A stretch of DNA of 64,000 nt from Fulvimarina sp. (GTDB taxonomy: Bacteria; Pseudomonadota; Alphaproteobacteria; Rhizobiales; Rhizobiaceae). Of this stretch, positions 18,823 through 27,908 are shown piece after piece. Position 1 is the first letter of the stretch, and each line of letters begins with the position of its first letter. Below the pieces are notes generated by a model. That model searched no databases. It was not told the DNA's origin and was given only the letters and a program-made list of their open reading frames with translations. A program made the translations under genes and the position numbers. The DNA is taken from contig PACL01000039.1 of NCBI GenBank assembly GCA_002700095.1, positions 62,001 to 126,000 on the forward strand, given 5' to 3'.

Positions 18823-18915
18823 CGATTCGACGAGACGTTGAAGCGTATCGCGAAGCCGGGGAAGGCGAAAGACGAGACGGCGGACAAGAAGCCCGCCGCC
18901 CGCCGCGACGATTAA
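18820..18915 (+). pseudogene. C-terminal fragment of a small basic protein
   Basis: Plus-strand frame ERFDETLKRIAKPGKAK then DETADKKPAARRDD and TAA at 18913. The core RFDETLKRxxK resembles the conserved start of short basic rhizobial proteins of unknown function. Nothing coding-like precedes it: the sequence switches at once to the antisense of the duplicated DUF1674 gene. I read it as one side of a recombination junction. The link to that protein family is from memory and weak. Confidence 0.4.
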
Positions 18916-19121
18916 GCAGCGCTGGCCTTGCGACGGCGAAGCGCTTCTTCGTAGCTGCCAGGGTGAAGCTGGCCGGCCTTTATCTCGCTGACGCGGCCAG
19001 GGTTCATATCAAAGTGTGCAGCAATCCGGTTCTGGAACCAGCCGTCCATCAGCATGAGATGGATCTGCACTGCGTCTTTAAACGTCGGCCGATAGGACGG
19101 CCTGTTGTAGTCATGTGTCAT
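18912..19121 (-). CDS. Small HTH-like protein of mobile-element type
   Basis: 69 aa from ATG 19121. The sequence RPTFKDAVQIHLMLMDGWFQNRIAAHFDMNPGRVSEIKAGQLHPGSY reads as a helix-turn-helix (NRIAAHFDMNPGRVSEIK) with a conserved flank; proteins like it occur scattered in phage and plasmid regions of rhizobia as I recall. It is inside the segment flanked by the 290-bp repeats, which supports an accessory origin. The frame continues upstream to 19205 but the ATG fits the conserved N-terminus MTHDYN. Probable DNA-binding protein; role unknown. Confidence 0.7.
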   Translation of the reverse strand: MTHDYNRPSYRPTFKDAVQIHLMLMDGWFQNRIAAHFDMNPGRVSEIKAGQLHPGSYEEALRRRKASAA

Positions 19122-19581
19122 AGATGAGCCTTTCGCTCTGGTAGCGAGGCTGGGCTTGACGACATGGGTGTAATGACTCACAACGGAGCGGCATGGACCA
19201 TGCATCCCGCGCCCAGCCCTAACTGGTGCGAGATCACGAAGCCCACCGTTGCTTGCCGGCCCGGTGGGTTTCTTCGTTTATCGGGATGATGGTTGACGAA
19301 ATCCTTCGAGATTAGCAAGCCCACGCGGAAACGCGCCGCAGGGTTATCCCTGAAGCGGTCCAGAATTCCAGCAAAATCAACGGCTTGATTATCCTCCCAG
19401 ACAACCACTCTGCGCGCTTGGCGTTCGAGCTGCCCAAGACATATACCGATTCGGTATAGAATCACAGCCGTTTGCACTGCAAACGATTCGCGTTGCTTGG
19501 CTGCGATGGCGATATAGAGATATCTTTATTTAAGCGTATCACGTGAAGTGCGAGCTTTTCCGCCAAAGCCCGACTTTCGGG
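19122..19581. other. Gap inside the repeat-flanked segment
   Basis: 460 bp, relatively AT-rich. A 99-codon minus-strand frame (19178-19477) lacks family resemblance and runs through a terminator-like hairpin, so I do not call it. AT-rich stretches near 19441-19560 (for example TATAGAATC and TATCTTTATTTAAGC) could be promoters for either neighbour. Confidence 0.4.
19238..19280 (+). terminator. Intrinsic terminator of phage-like form
   Basis: GAAGCCCACCG at 19238-19248 pairs with CGGTGGGTTTC at 19262-19272, followed by TTCGTTTATC. The stem is 7 perfect GC-rich pairs extended by GAA/TTC. It ends no recognised plus-strand gene, suggesting that an upstream gene was lost, or it works for minus-strand transcripts as an attenuating hairpin. 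Confidence 0.55.
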
Positions 19582-19914
19582 CTACTGGATGGACGGGGTG
19601 CCCGATGACTCCAGAACCTCGATCACTTTTGAGAGGGCGTCTCGAAGGGCTTTGGCGCTTTCTTTGGAGGCGACAAACCCATGTTCAGAACCATCTTCTA
19701 GCTCGAATATCAGTACAGCGCTTGTGTGATGAGCGTCCGGAGCTACGCGAGTTCCCACTAACCCCGCTGTCGGAATTGGTTGGTACCGTGACCCTGATTT
19801 GCGAAACGTATTCTGCAGCGCCAATAAAAGTTGCGCTGCTTCGTCCGGTGTCAGTTGAAGACGCTGACCGTCTTTCTCGATCACTGGATGACCGTCGCTA
19901 ACGCCAAACATCAT
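19582..19914 (-). CDS. Hypothetical protein
   Basis: 110 aa from ATG 19914 (a GTG one codon earlier is also possible). Not recognised. Seen: an N-terminal MFGVSDGHPVIEKDGQRLQLTPDEAAQLLLALQ, a middle VAPDAHHTSAVLIFELEDGSEHGFVAS and a C-terminal helix ESAKALRDALSKVIEVLESS. It has a normal amino-acid composition, no membrane segment and lower-GC codon use than its neighbours. It is the second minus-strand gene in the segment between the direct repeats, so it is probably acquired. Confidence 0.6.
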   Translation of the reverse strand: MMFGVSDGHPVIEKDGQRLQLTPDEAAQLLLALQNTFRKSGSRYQPIPTAGLVGTRVAPDAHHTSAVLIFELEDGSEHGFVASKESAKALRDALSKVIEVLESSGTPSIQ

Positions 19915-19985
19915 CACACTCGCTACCTAGCTGAAACGCTCAGGGAGCCTACACCTCTGCGCGTGGTGTGTCATATATAATATCG

Positions 19986-20275
19986 TGAACATCTTCCTAT
20001 GTATGCTCTCGCGCCTGATTCGACAAGTTCTTCTGCCTGCGCCCCACCCGGAGCCACGGCAGCAATTGGTAGGACCAGCAGTCTACACGCAGTGGTTTCA
20101 CGGCTCTCGGCGTCGATCAGAAGTCCGAGATGATGCCGTTCTTCTCCCAGTCGCCGTAGCGGACCGGCTCCGGACCGTCGCGGCCGGCGATTTCCTTGGG
20201 GCGCTCGCTGGCCTCATGCGCCTGTGCATCGCGCTCGCGGCGGCGTTCCTCGGCCTCGGCGAGCGCGCGGCGGGC
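19986..20275. repeat. Direct repeat, copy 2 (partner at 18528-18817)
   Basis: The parental copy: it contains the 3' half of the intact DUF1674 gene and its downstream flank. The 290-bp alignment with copy 1 has no gaps. Both copies share the same odd AT-rich start TGAACATCTTCCTAT. Confidence 0.9.
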
Positions 20276-20434
20276 TGCGGGCGTGAGTGTCTTGTCCGCG
20301 CTGGCGGCCGGTTTCTGCTCGGAGGAAAGGCGCATCCGGGCGAGCACCGCGTCGCCGCTGCCGGCCTCGTCCGCTGCGTTCTTCTTCGTCTCGCCGTCGT
20401 CGCCCATCGCTGCGATCCTCGCTTCGTCGTGCAT
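20117..20434 (-). CDS. DUF1674 protein, SdhAF4-like succinate dehydrogenase assembly factor
   Basis: 105 aa (96 aa if the second Met at 20407 is used). The C-terminal signature GRDGPEPVRYGDWEKNGIISDF is the DUF1674 hallmark shared with mitochondrial SdhAF4, which binds flavinated SDHA and protects it before complex assembly. The N-terminal half is a charged, disordered-looking linker (RRALAEAEERRRERDAQAH). In Rhizobiales this gene usually stands divergent from htpX as here. A truncated duplicate lies 1.46 kb away. Function as an SDH assembly factor is by homology to the eukaryotic protein. Confidence 0.88.
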   Translation of the reverse strand: MHDEARIAAMGDDGETKKNAADEAGSGDAVLARMRLSSEQKPAASADKTLTPAARRALAEAEERRRERDAQAHEASERPKEIAGRDGPEPVRYGDWEKNGIISDF

Positions 20435-20721
20435 CGTTTCGTCTCGTCACATAGTCGGTGACGGCACCGAACCGAAGAGCATTGGCGCGAAATCCTGCAT
20501 TCCGGTCGGGCCGGCGGCGGGATCATCCCGCGATGCGGCCCCGCAGCAAGCGCCGGGGAAACGGCGAGGGTCGCGGCGCGGCGCGCCACCGTCAGATGGC
20601 GGGCCGAATGGCGGCCGGCAGGCAAGTCGTGTGAAACTTGAAGCCGGGACGGGAAATGCCCAGATTTCCGGGTGATCGGGCGCTCTCTGCCCGCAACGGA
20701 TCGAACGGTGCGAGCCACCCC

Positions 20722-21813
20722 ATGAACATGATCAAGACGGCGATGCTGATCGCCTTCCTCACCGCGCTCTTCATGGGCGCGGGGCTTTTGATCGGCGGGC
20801 GGGCCGGCATGCTGATCGCGCTGGTCGTCGCGCTCGGCATGAACCTCTTCGCCTACTGGAACGGCGACAAGATGGTGCTGAAGATGTACGGCGCCCGCCA
20901 GGTCGACGCGCGCACGGCGCCGGAATTTTATCGGATCGTCGAGCAGCTCACGGCGCGGGCCGGGCTGCCGATGCCGCGGGTCTTCGTCATCGACAGCGAC
21001 CAGCCCAACGCGTTTGCCACCGGCCGCAACCCGCAGAATGCCGCCGTGGCGGCGAGCCGCGGGCTCCTGGAGGCGCTGACGCCCGAGGAGGTCGCCGGCG
21101 TCATGGCCCACGAACTCGCCCATGTCGAACATCGCGACACCCTGACCATGACGATCACCGCGACGCTCGCCGGCGCGATCTCGATGCTCGCCAATTTCGG
21201 CTTCTTCTTCGGCGGCAGCCGCGACAACAACAATCCGCTGGGCTTCGTCGGGGTCCTTGCCGCGATGATCGTCGCGCCGCTCGCCGCTATGATGGTGCAG
21301 ATGGCGGTCAGCCGGACGCGGGAATACGAGGCCGACCGTCGGGGCGCGGAAATCTGCGGCCAGCCCTTGTGGCTCGCCTCGGCGCTGGGCAAGATCGCCG
21401 GCGCCTCCCGTCGGATCCCGAATCGGAGCGCGGAACGCAATCCAGCCACGGCTCACATGTTCATCATCAATCCGCTCAGCGGACAGCGCATGGATGGTCT
21501 GTTCTCGACCCATCCGGCGACGGAAAACCGCATTGCCGCACTTCGCGAGCTGGCGACGCAGATGGGCGGCGAGACGCTCGGCTTCGAGGCGCGGGACCGG
21601 CTCGGCGACGGCACCGCACCTCGCCGCAGCGAGCCACGCGCGGCTTCGCAGCTGCCGGGCGGCAGTGCCGCCAGGGCCGGGCCGTGGGACGGGCGGGCAT
21701 ACGATCCGCGCAGCGACGAGCGCGAGGACGACCATCCCGGTCCCTGGGGCCGGGGCTCGGCCGAAAAGCGCCCCTCGACGCGCGGCCGCTCCAATCGCGG
21801 ACCCTGGGGTTGA
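20722..21813 (+). CDS. htpX: Zinc metalloprotease HtpX
   Basis: 363 aa, longer than the roughly 290 aa of E. coli HtpX. Two N-terminal membrane helices ([42 protein letters not shown]), the M48 zinc motif HELAH at residues 130-134, a second hydrophobic pair around [13 protein letters not shown] and [18 protein letters not shown], then [16 protein letters not shown] with the third zinc ligand Glu, and the HPATENRI motif. It is a membrane-stress protease of the inner membrane. A C-terminal extension of about 70 residues is low-complexity and has three GPW motifs. Its stop overlaps the rsmB TTG start. Confidence 0.95.
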   Translation: MNMIKTAMLIAFLTALFMGAGLLIGGRAGMLIALVVALGMNLFAYWNGDKMVLKMYGARQVDARTAPEFYRIVEQLTARAGLPMPRVFVIDSDQPNAFATGRNPQNAAVAASRGLLEALTPEEVAGVMAHELAHVEHRDTLTMTITATLAGAISMLANFGFFFGGSRDNNNPLGFVGVLAAMIVAPLAAMMVQMAVSRTREYEADRRGAEICGQPLWLASALGKIAGASRRIPNRSAERNPATAHMFIINPLSGQRMDGLFSTHPATENRIAALRELATQMGGETLGFEARDRLGDGTAPRRSEPRAASQLPGGSAARAGPWDGRAYDPRSDEREDDHPGPWGRGSAEKRPSTRGRSNRGPWG

Positions 21814-23258
21814 GCGGCCCGCAGGAGCCCGGAACGGCGGGTGAAGCCCCGCGGCCGAAGCGCAAACAGGCGGGAGCCGGCGCAAGGCGTCCGCAGGGCG
21901 GCAAGCCGAATTTCGGCGACGCCGACCGGCCGGGACTTGCGGCGCGGCAGGTGGCGGCGCGGCTTCTTTCCGCCGTCGTCGACAAGCAGACCTCCCTCGA
22001 CGGGCTGACCGATCCGGTCGGCGGCCATCCGCATTTCCGCCAGCTGAGCCCCCGCGACCAGTCGCTGGTCAAGGCGATCCTGACGTCGGCGCTCCGGTTT
22101 CGCGGCACCATCGAGGCGGAGATCGCCGCGCGGCTCGAACGGCCGCTGCCGCCCAACGCGGCGTCGCTGCGTCACATCCTGCATGTCGGCGCGGCACAGA
22201 TCCTCTGCCTCGACGTGCCGGACTCGGCCGCCGTCGACCTTGCTGTGGCGAGCGCCACCGCCGATCCGCGTGCCCAGCGCTTCACCGGCCTCGTCAATGC
22301 GGTGCTGCGGCGGATCGCCCGCGAGGTGAAGCATCTCGGCGCCGAGACGGCCGATGCCCGCAAGAACTGCCCCGACTGGCTGTGGAACCGGCTCGCCGCG
22401 CAATATGGCGCCGAGCGCGCTGGCGCGATCGCCGCCGCCCATCTGTCGCGGGCGCCGATCGACCTGACGGTGAAGCGCGATGCCGAGGCCTGGGCTGCGC
22501 GTCTCGGCGGCCGCGCGATCGGCGGCGAGGCCGGGAACGGCCCGGCAACGGTGCGGCTCGATGGCAGCGAGGGCGCGATCTCGGCGCTCGACGGCTTTGC
22601 CGAAGGCGACTGGTGGGTCCAGGACGTCGCGGCGACGCTGCCGGTCCGGCTTCTCGGGGAGGTGAGTGGCCTTGCCGTCGCCGATCTCTGCGCCGCTCCC
22701 GGCGGCAAGACGGCGCAGCTCTGCGCGCTGGGCGCCAGGGTCACGGCGCTCGACCAGTCCAAGACGCGGATGAAGCGGCTCGAGGACAATCTCGGCCGGC
22801 TCGGCTTTTCCGCCGAGACGGTGGTCGGCGACGTGCTGGAGTTCTCGCAGGAGACCCGCTTCGACGCAGTGCTCCTCGACGCGCCCTGCTCCTCGACCGG
22901 CACCATCCGCCGTCATCCGGACGTCGCCTACACCAAGGACGACGCCGAGATCGACAAGCTCGCGGCCCTGCAGCTGAGGCTTCTCGACAAGGCCGCCGAC
23001 CTCGTCGCGCCCGGCGGCCGGCTGGTCTTCGCCAACTGCTCGCTGGACATGCGGGAGGGCGAGGCGGTCGCGAAAGCCTTCCTTGCGGCACGGCCAGGCT
23101 ATCGCCTCGAAGCGATCGAGCCCGGCGAAATGGCGGGATTCGAATTCGCCGTCTCGGCCGAGGGAGGCCTGCGCACCACGCCCGACATGCTGGGCGGCGC
23201 GGCGGGCGGCGGCATGGACGGATTCTTTGCCGCAAGGTTCAGACACGAAAAACCTTGA
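21810..23258 (+). CDS. rsmB: 16S rRNA (cytosine-967-C5)-methyltransferase, RsmB/Fmu type
   Basis: 482 aa from TTG 21810, overlapping the htpX stop as TTGA. The first ~40 residues are a basic tail, then a NusB-like RNA-binding helical domain ([21 protein letters not shown] ... [14 protein letters not shown]) and the catalytic domain with SAM-binding [13 protein letters not shown], and both active-site cysteine motifs, [15 protein letters not shown] and [10 protein letters not shown]. Alternative starts further in are possible since the tail is poorly conserved. Translational coupling to htpX is typical in this order. Confidence 0.93.
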   Translation: MSGPQEPGTAGEAPRPKRKQAGAGARRPQGGKPNFGDADRPGLAARQVAARLLSAVVDKQTSLDGLTDPVGGHPHFRQLSPRDQSLVKAILTSALRFRGTIEAEIAARLERPLPPNAASLRHILHVGAAQILCLDVPDSAAVDLAVASATADPRAQRFTGLVNAVLRRIAREVKHLGAETADARKNCPDWLWNRLAAQYGAERAGAIAAAHLSRAPIDLTVKRDAEAWAARLGGRAIGGEAGNGPATVRLDGSEGAISALDGFAEGDWWVQDVAATLPVRLLGEVSGLAVADLCAAPGGKTAQLCALGARVTALDQSKTRMKRLEDNLGRLGFSAETVVGDVLEFSQETRFDAVLLDAPCSSTGTIRRHPDVAYTKDDAEIDKLAALQLRLLDKAADLVAPGGRLVFANCSLDMREGEAVAKAFLAARPGYRLEAIEPGEMAGFEFAVSAEGGLRTTPDMLGGAAGGGMDGFFAARFRHEKP

Positions 23259-23430
23259 TTTCCAGACTAATACGGCGCTCCATTCCGTTACGTGATCCCT
23301 GCGGTCGGTAAGGCTTTGTTTACCCTAATGGCGGAAACTTGGCTCTCGACGGCCTGCGAAGACGCCCGAAACGGCGCCTTTTGAGGCTTCAAAGGCGACG
23401 CGTGAGCCCTCGCGAAGGGCCGGCCATGGG

Positions 23431-25137
23431 GTGATCGGAGTGTCGACGGCGTTGGCGGAAAACCCGCAAATTGCGGTTCTGACGATGCAGGAGGCCTGGC
23501 GGCGCCTGCGTCGGCGGCTGCGTACCGGTCCGCTGCACAGCCTGCGCTTTGTCGGCTCGGCGCCAGAGCGCCTCGCCGTCATCCCGCCGACGCTGCACCA
23601 GGGCGATCCCTTCGTCGCCGAGGCGATCTATGCCGGCAGCTTCCATCTCGCCGGGCGGCTCGTCGAGGCGGGCAGGGGCTCGATCTTCCAGGCACCTTCG
23701 CCCTCGGACGAGTTTTCCGCCGAACTCCACAGCTTCTTCTGGCTGCGCCACCATGCGGCGGCCGGCGACGCCCTGGCGATCAGGAACGCCCGGGCCCTCG
23801 TCTCCGACTGGCTGCGCCATTGTTCCGGCCGGCTCGGCGGGCCGGCCTTCGAACCGGAGGTGGCGGCAAGGCGCCTGATCGCCTGGCTGAACCATGGCGA
23901 CCTTCTGCTCGGCACGGCCGACTACGAATTCTACCGGAGGTTCCTGCGCAGCCTCAGCGCCCAGACCCGCTATCTGCGGTCCATCGCCCAGGAGGCGCCG
24001 GCCGGCATGCCGCGGCTGATGGTGCGCATGGCGATCGCGCTGGCCGGCGTCTGCCTGCCGATGCCGTCGGGCCGGGCGAAGGCGAGCGTCCAGCATCTCG
24101 CCGACGAGCTCGACCGGCAGATCCTGCCCGACGGCGGCCATGCCAGCCGCAACCCGGCGGCCCTCGCCGCGATCCTCGCAGAGTTGCTGCCGATCCGCGA
24201 AACCCTCGTCAACCAAGGCCAGCCGGTTCCCAAGGGCATCTATTCGGCGATCGACCGCATGCTGCCGGCGCTGCGCTTCTTCCGCCATGCCGACGGCACG
24301 CTGGCGCTGTTCAACGGAACCGGGGCCTGCGAGATGCAGCTTCTCGCGGCGCTGATGCGCTTCGACGAGACGCTCGGCGAGCCGCTCTCCAACGCCCGCC
24401 ATTCCGGCTACCACCGGCTGGCCGCCGACGGCACGGTGGTGATCGCCGACACCGGCTGCCCGCCGCAGGTGGCGCTGTCGCGCAGCGCCCATGCCGGGAC
24501 GCTGGCCTTCGAACTGTCGTCGCAGGCGGCGCGCATCGTCGTCAATTGCGGCTCGCCGCAGCCCGGGCAGCCCGAATTGCGGCGTCTCTCCCGCTCGACG
24601 GCGGCCCACTCCACCGTGACGGTGGAGGATCGCTCCTCCTCGCGCTTTGCCGGACAGCCGCAGCTCGACCGGTTTCTGGGCTCGCCCCTCGTTCCCGGGC
24701 CGACGGAGGTTCGCGTCGAGGAGATCGCCGCCGAAGGCAGCGAGCGCACCATCGGCTTCGACGCGGCCCATGACGGCTACGAGCGCGAATTCGGCTTCCT
24801 GCACCAGCGTCGCCTGCAGCTTTCGACCGACGGCGCGATGCTGTCGGGCAGGGACCATCTGCTGGCGACCCGCAAGCCGCGGGGGCGCGAAGACACCAAG
24901 CGGGCGGCGATCCGGTTTCACCTCCATCCGCAGGTCAGCGTCGAGACGATCGGCGACACCGCCCGCCTGTCGCTGCGCGGCCAGCTCTGGCGCTTTTCCG
25001 CCGACCGGCCCTTCACGGTAGAGGATTCGATCTTCTTTGCCGACAATTCCGGCTCGCGCCGGACCCTGCAGCTGGTCGTCGAGGTCGATCCGGGGCTGAC
25101 GCCCGAAGTCGCCTGGGCCTTCGAGCGGATGTCCTGA
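23431..25137 (+). CDS. Heparinase II/III family protein
   Basis: 568 aa. Contains an N-terminal alpha/alpha-toroid region (WLRHHAAAGDALAIRNARALVSDWL ... RLIAWLNHGDLLL) and the heparinase II/III-like beta-sandwich domain with SGYHRLAADGTVVIADTGCPP, AHAGTLAFELSS and AAHSTVTVEDRSSSRF. In Rhizobiales this gene is regularly found between rsmB and purH; its polysaccharide substrate is not established. No signal peptide is obvious from GTG 23431. An RNA-like hairpin (CGCCTTT/AAAGGCG, 23375-23397) stands in the leader. Confidence 0.9.
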   Translation: MIGVSTALAENPQIAVLTMQEAWRRLRRRLRTGPLHSLRFVGSAPERLAVIPPTLHQGDPFVAEAIYAGSFHLAGRLVEAGRGSIFQAPSPSDEFSAELHSFFWLRHHAAAGDALAIRNARALVSDWLRHCSGRLGGPAFEPEVAARRLIAWLNHGDLLLGTADYEFYRRFLRSLSAQTRYLRSIAQEAPAGMPRLMVRMAIALAGVCLPMPSGRAKASVQHLADELDRQILPDGGHASRNPAALAAILAELLPIRETLVNQGQPVPKGIYSAIDRMLPALRFFRHADGTLALFNGTGACEMQLLAALMRFDETLGEPLSNARHSGYHRLAADGTVVIADTGCPPQVALSRSAHAGTLAFELSSQAARIVVNCGSPQPGQPELRRLSRSTAAHSTVTVEDRSSSRFAGQPQLDRFLGSPLVPGPTEVRVEEIAAEGSERTIGFDAAHDGYEREFGFLHQRRLQLSTDGAMLSGRDHLLATRKPRGREDTKRAAIRFHLHPQVSVETIGDTARLSLRGQLWRFSADRPFTVEDSIFFADNSGSRRTLQLVVEVDPGLTPEVAWAFERMS

Positions 25138-25235
25138 CGAGACGGGTGGCAACGAGGTGCGGCGCGGCGGGAGGAACCCGCCGTCTCGCGCGCCGCGGCC
25201 TTTACCTTGCCGCCGGCCCCGCCAGATCTCGGCGC

Positions 25236-25430
25236 ATGACCCCCTTGCGCCCGCGCTACCCCACCGTCCTCGTTCTTGCCGGCCTCCTCTCCGCTTCGCT
25301 TCTCGGCGGCTGCGGCGGCATGAACCGGGCGGTGACGACGGTGCCGAAGACCTTCGACGATCTGGGGGCGAAGACCGCGCCCTTCCGGGCCGGGCGCTCG
25401 TCCGAAGACGAGGCCGGACCCGACCGCTGA
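25236..25430 (+). CDS. Small predicted lipoprotein
   Basis: 64 aa. Basic N-terminus and a hydrophobic stretch YPTVLVLAGLLSASLLGGCGG give a type II signal with lipobox LGGC; the mature part is only about 38 residues and ends acidic (SSEDEAGPDR). Likely outer- or inner-membrane lipoprotein of unknown role. It starts 98 bp after the heparinase-like gene. The frame is open upstream to 25146, but only this ATG gives the lipoprotein signal. Confidence 0.65.
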   Translation: MTPLRPRYPTVLVLAGLLSASLLGGCGGMNRAVTTVPKTFDDLGAKTAPFRAGRSSEDEAGPDR

Positions 25431-25814
25431 GCCACCCGCTGCCGCTCTTGCGGCATCGCGTCCCCGGAAAGCATGTCTTCAGAAGCCCGCGCGCCGCGAT
25501 TGACTCCGCAGGCGGCGAGGCTCATGGACGCGCCGCGTCCGTCCCGTGCGCCGCTTGGGCCCGGCCGGGCGACATTGCGTGAACTTAATGATGCCGGCGG
25601 CATTATGGGCTGACGAACGATGCCTCGCTGTCCCATATCTGGTCGGACCAACCATGGAACGATGCCCGCGGCGTGACGATGCCGGCGCAGTCCAACCCGG
25701 CCGGCCGGCGCCGCCCTGAGGGCGCCCGCCGGCCGGTCCTCGTGAACAATCCCAAGCTTTTCCCGACGGGCCGTCACCGGTGCGCAGCCACCGCCGCGAC
25801 GCCTGCGTAACGGA
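25431..25814. other. Intergenic region upstream of kup
   Basis: 384 bp with no supported gene. A near-palindrome ATGCCGGCGGCAT lies at about 25591-25603, within TTAATGATGCCGGCGGCATTATGG, and could be a protein-binding site or hairpin for kup control. No known riboswitch pattern was recognised. Confidence 0.4.
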
Positions 25815-27755
25815 GTGACGGCTTTTCGCCGTTCGATCATGATCGATACCCCCATCGATGCTTCCCGGCCCGGCACCCCGGCCACGGCCGGCCATGGCGC
25901 CACGGCCGGCACCGCCCTGACCATCGGCGCCCTCGGCGTCGTCTTCGGCGACATCGGCACCAGCCCGCTCTACGCCTTCAAGGTGGCGCTGACGGCGAGC
26001 GGCAGCGCCGACGCGCCCGCCGTCCTCGGCGTCCTGTCGCTGATCCTGTGGGCGCTGATCCTCGTCGTGACGGCGAAATACCTGTTCTGGATCCTGCGCG
26101 TCGACAATGCCGGGGAGGGCGGCATCCTGGCCCTCGCCGCGCTGCTCCGGCTCGATCGCCGGCATGGGATGACGCCGCGGGCGCTGTTTCTTCTCGCCGT
26201 CGCGCTTGCCGGCGGCGCCCTGCTCTTCGGCGATGCGGTGCTGACGCCGGCGATCTCGGTGCTGTCCGCCGTCGAGGGGCTGGGCGAGATCACCTCCAGC
26301 CTCGATCACCTGATCGTGCCTGTCGCGCTCGCCATCGTCATCGGCCTGTTCGCCGCGCAGTTCCTCGGTGCCGGCCGCATCGGCCGGGCCTTCGGGCCGA
26401 TCATGCTGGTCTGGTTCGCCATGCTGGCGGTTTCGGGGGTGATCCAGATCGTCCGGGTTCCGGCGGTGCTGGAGGCCGTCTCGCCGCATTATGCCATCGT
26501 CTATCTCGCCGCCCACCCGGCCGTCGCGGCGGCGGTCTGCGGCGCGGTCTTCCTCGCGGTGACCGGCGGCGAGGCGCTCTATGCCGATCTCGGCCAGTTC
26601 GGCCGGCGGGCGATCACCAATGCCTGGATGTTCATCGCCTTTCCGGCGCTGGCTCTGAACTATTTCGGCCAGGGCGCGCTGGTATTGTCCGGCCAGGTGA
26701 CGGACAGCACCTTCTACGGCCTGTTCGGCGGGCTCATGCTGCCCGTCGCGGTGATCCTCGCAACACTCGCCTCGATCATCGCCTCGCAGGCGGTGATCAC
26801 CGGCATCGCCAGCCTCGCGAGCCAGTCGATGCGCCTCGACTTCCTGCCCTCGATGCGGATCCGCTACTTCTCGCCGACCAACCCCCACGACCTCCTCGCC
26901 CCGGCGGTGAACACGCTGGTCGGGTTCTGCACGGCGATCGTGATCCTGACCTTCCGCTCGTCGGACGCCTTGTCCAGCGCCTACGGCATCGCCGTCGCCG
27001 GCGCGATGCTGAGCACCACGGCGCTCTATCTGGCCTACCGGCTCAAGGAGCCGGGGCGCGGCGGCTGGCGGGCGGTCTCGGTGGGCATCACGGTGATCTT
27101 CCTCGGCCTCGACCTCGCCTTCGTCGGCGCCAATCTCGGCAAGCTGGAGGCCGGCGGCCTCCTGCCGATCGGGCTGTCCTCGGCGGTGATCTTCCTTGCC
27201 GTCTCCTGGCGGATCGGCCAGATGCGCATGGCCCGCATCCAGGAGGGCGAGGAGCAGGGGATGCGCGAATATCTGAAGGCCTGCGGCGGCCGCCCGCCGA
27301 CGACCGGCCGCTCGGCGGTCTTCCTGGTGCGGCGCGGGGCGAACATCCCGCACACGCTGGTGGAGATGACCGATCTCGCCGAGACGCGGTTTTCCCGCAC
27401 GATCCTCGTCTCGGTGCGCACGCGGGCGATCCCGCGCGTTCCCCAGGACGAGCGGATCCAGCGGACCGACATTAGGCCGGATATCGCCCGCATCGTCGTC
27501 AATGTCGGCTATCTGCAGCGCATCAACCTGCCCTCGCTCATCGCCGGGGAACTGCTGAGCCTCGGCGCGGATCCGGAGAACACCGTCTATATCGTCGGGC
27601 TCGAACGGCCGGTGTCGCCGCCGATCTTCTCGCGGACCCTCGGGCTCTTCCTGTTCGCCTATGCCACCATGGCACGGCTGGCGCTGCGGCCGGCGGACCG
27701 CTTCAACCTGCCGCCGACGCGCACCCTCGAACTCGGCATGCCGCGCTACCTGTGA
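25815..27755 (+). CDS. kup: Low-affinity potassium transport protein Kup
   Basis: 646 aa from GTG 25815; ATG 25839 is the alternative start. K+/H+ symporter of the KUP/HAK family in the inner membrane. Seen: the family opening LTIGALGVVFGDIGTSPLYAFK, then GEGGILALAALL, GDAVLTPAISVLSAVEGL, and about twelve membrane helices to residue ~450, followed by a cytosolic C-terminal domain (GRSAVFLVRRGANIPHTL ... YIVGLERP). It sits as a single gene between a lipoprotein and purH, breaking the usual adjacency of the heparinase-like gene to purH. Confidence 0.96.
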   Translation: MTAFRRSIMIDTPIDASRPGTPATAGHGATAGTALTIGALGVVFGDIGTSPLYAFKVALTASGSADAPAVLGVLSLILWALILVVTAKYLFWILRVDNAGEGGILALAALLRLDRRHGMTPRALFLLAVALAGGALLFGDAVLTPAISVLSAVEGLGEITSSLDHLIVPVALAIVIGLFAAQFLGAGRIGRAFGPIMLVWFAMLAVSGVIQIVRVPAVLEAVSPHYAIVYLAAHPAVAAAVCGAVFLAVTGGEALYADLGQFGRRAITNAWMFIAFPALALNYFGQGALVLSGQVTDSTFYGLFGGLMLPVAVILATLASIIASQAVITGIASLASQSMRLDFLPSMRIRYFSPTNPHDLLAPAVNTLVGFCTAIVILTFRSSDALSSAYGIAVAGAMLSTTALYLAYRLKEPGRGGWRAVSVGITVIFLGLDLAFVGANLGKLEAGGLLPIGLSSAVIFLAVSWRIGQMRMARIQEGEEQGMREYLKACGGRPPTTGRSAVFLVRRGANIPHTLVEMTDLAETRFSRTILVSVRTRAIPRVPQDERIQRTDIRPDIARIVVNVGYLQRINLPSLIAGELLSLGADPENTVYIVGLERPVSPPIFSRTLGLFLFAYATMARLALRPADRFNLPPTRTLELGMPRYL

Positions 27756-27908
27756 ACCGCTCCAATCGCCGGAAGAGGGCGGTTGTCGCGGCGGGGCAAG
27801 CCGACTATCAGGGCGCCAAGACCTTGCGGCGCAGCCAGATGCCGCGTGACAAGCGCCCGGTCGTTGCGCCGCCTCCGGCCGACGGGCGAAAGCCGAGGAA
27901 GCCGAGAG

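Noticed and set aside
19178..19477. 99-codon minus-strand frame in the repeat-flanked segment
   Set aside because: Runs through a terminator hairpin and overlaps the upstream part of the small HTH gene frame; no recognisable domain.
23375..23397. Hairpin CGCCTTT/AAAGGCG as an rsmB terminator
   Set aside because: Perfect stem but no T-run on either strand and more than 100 bp after the stop.
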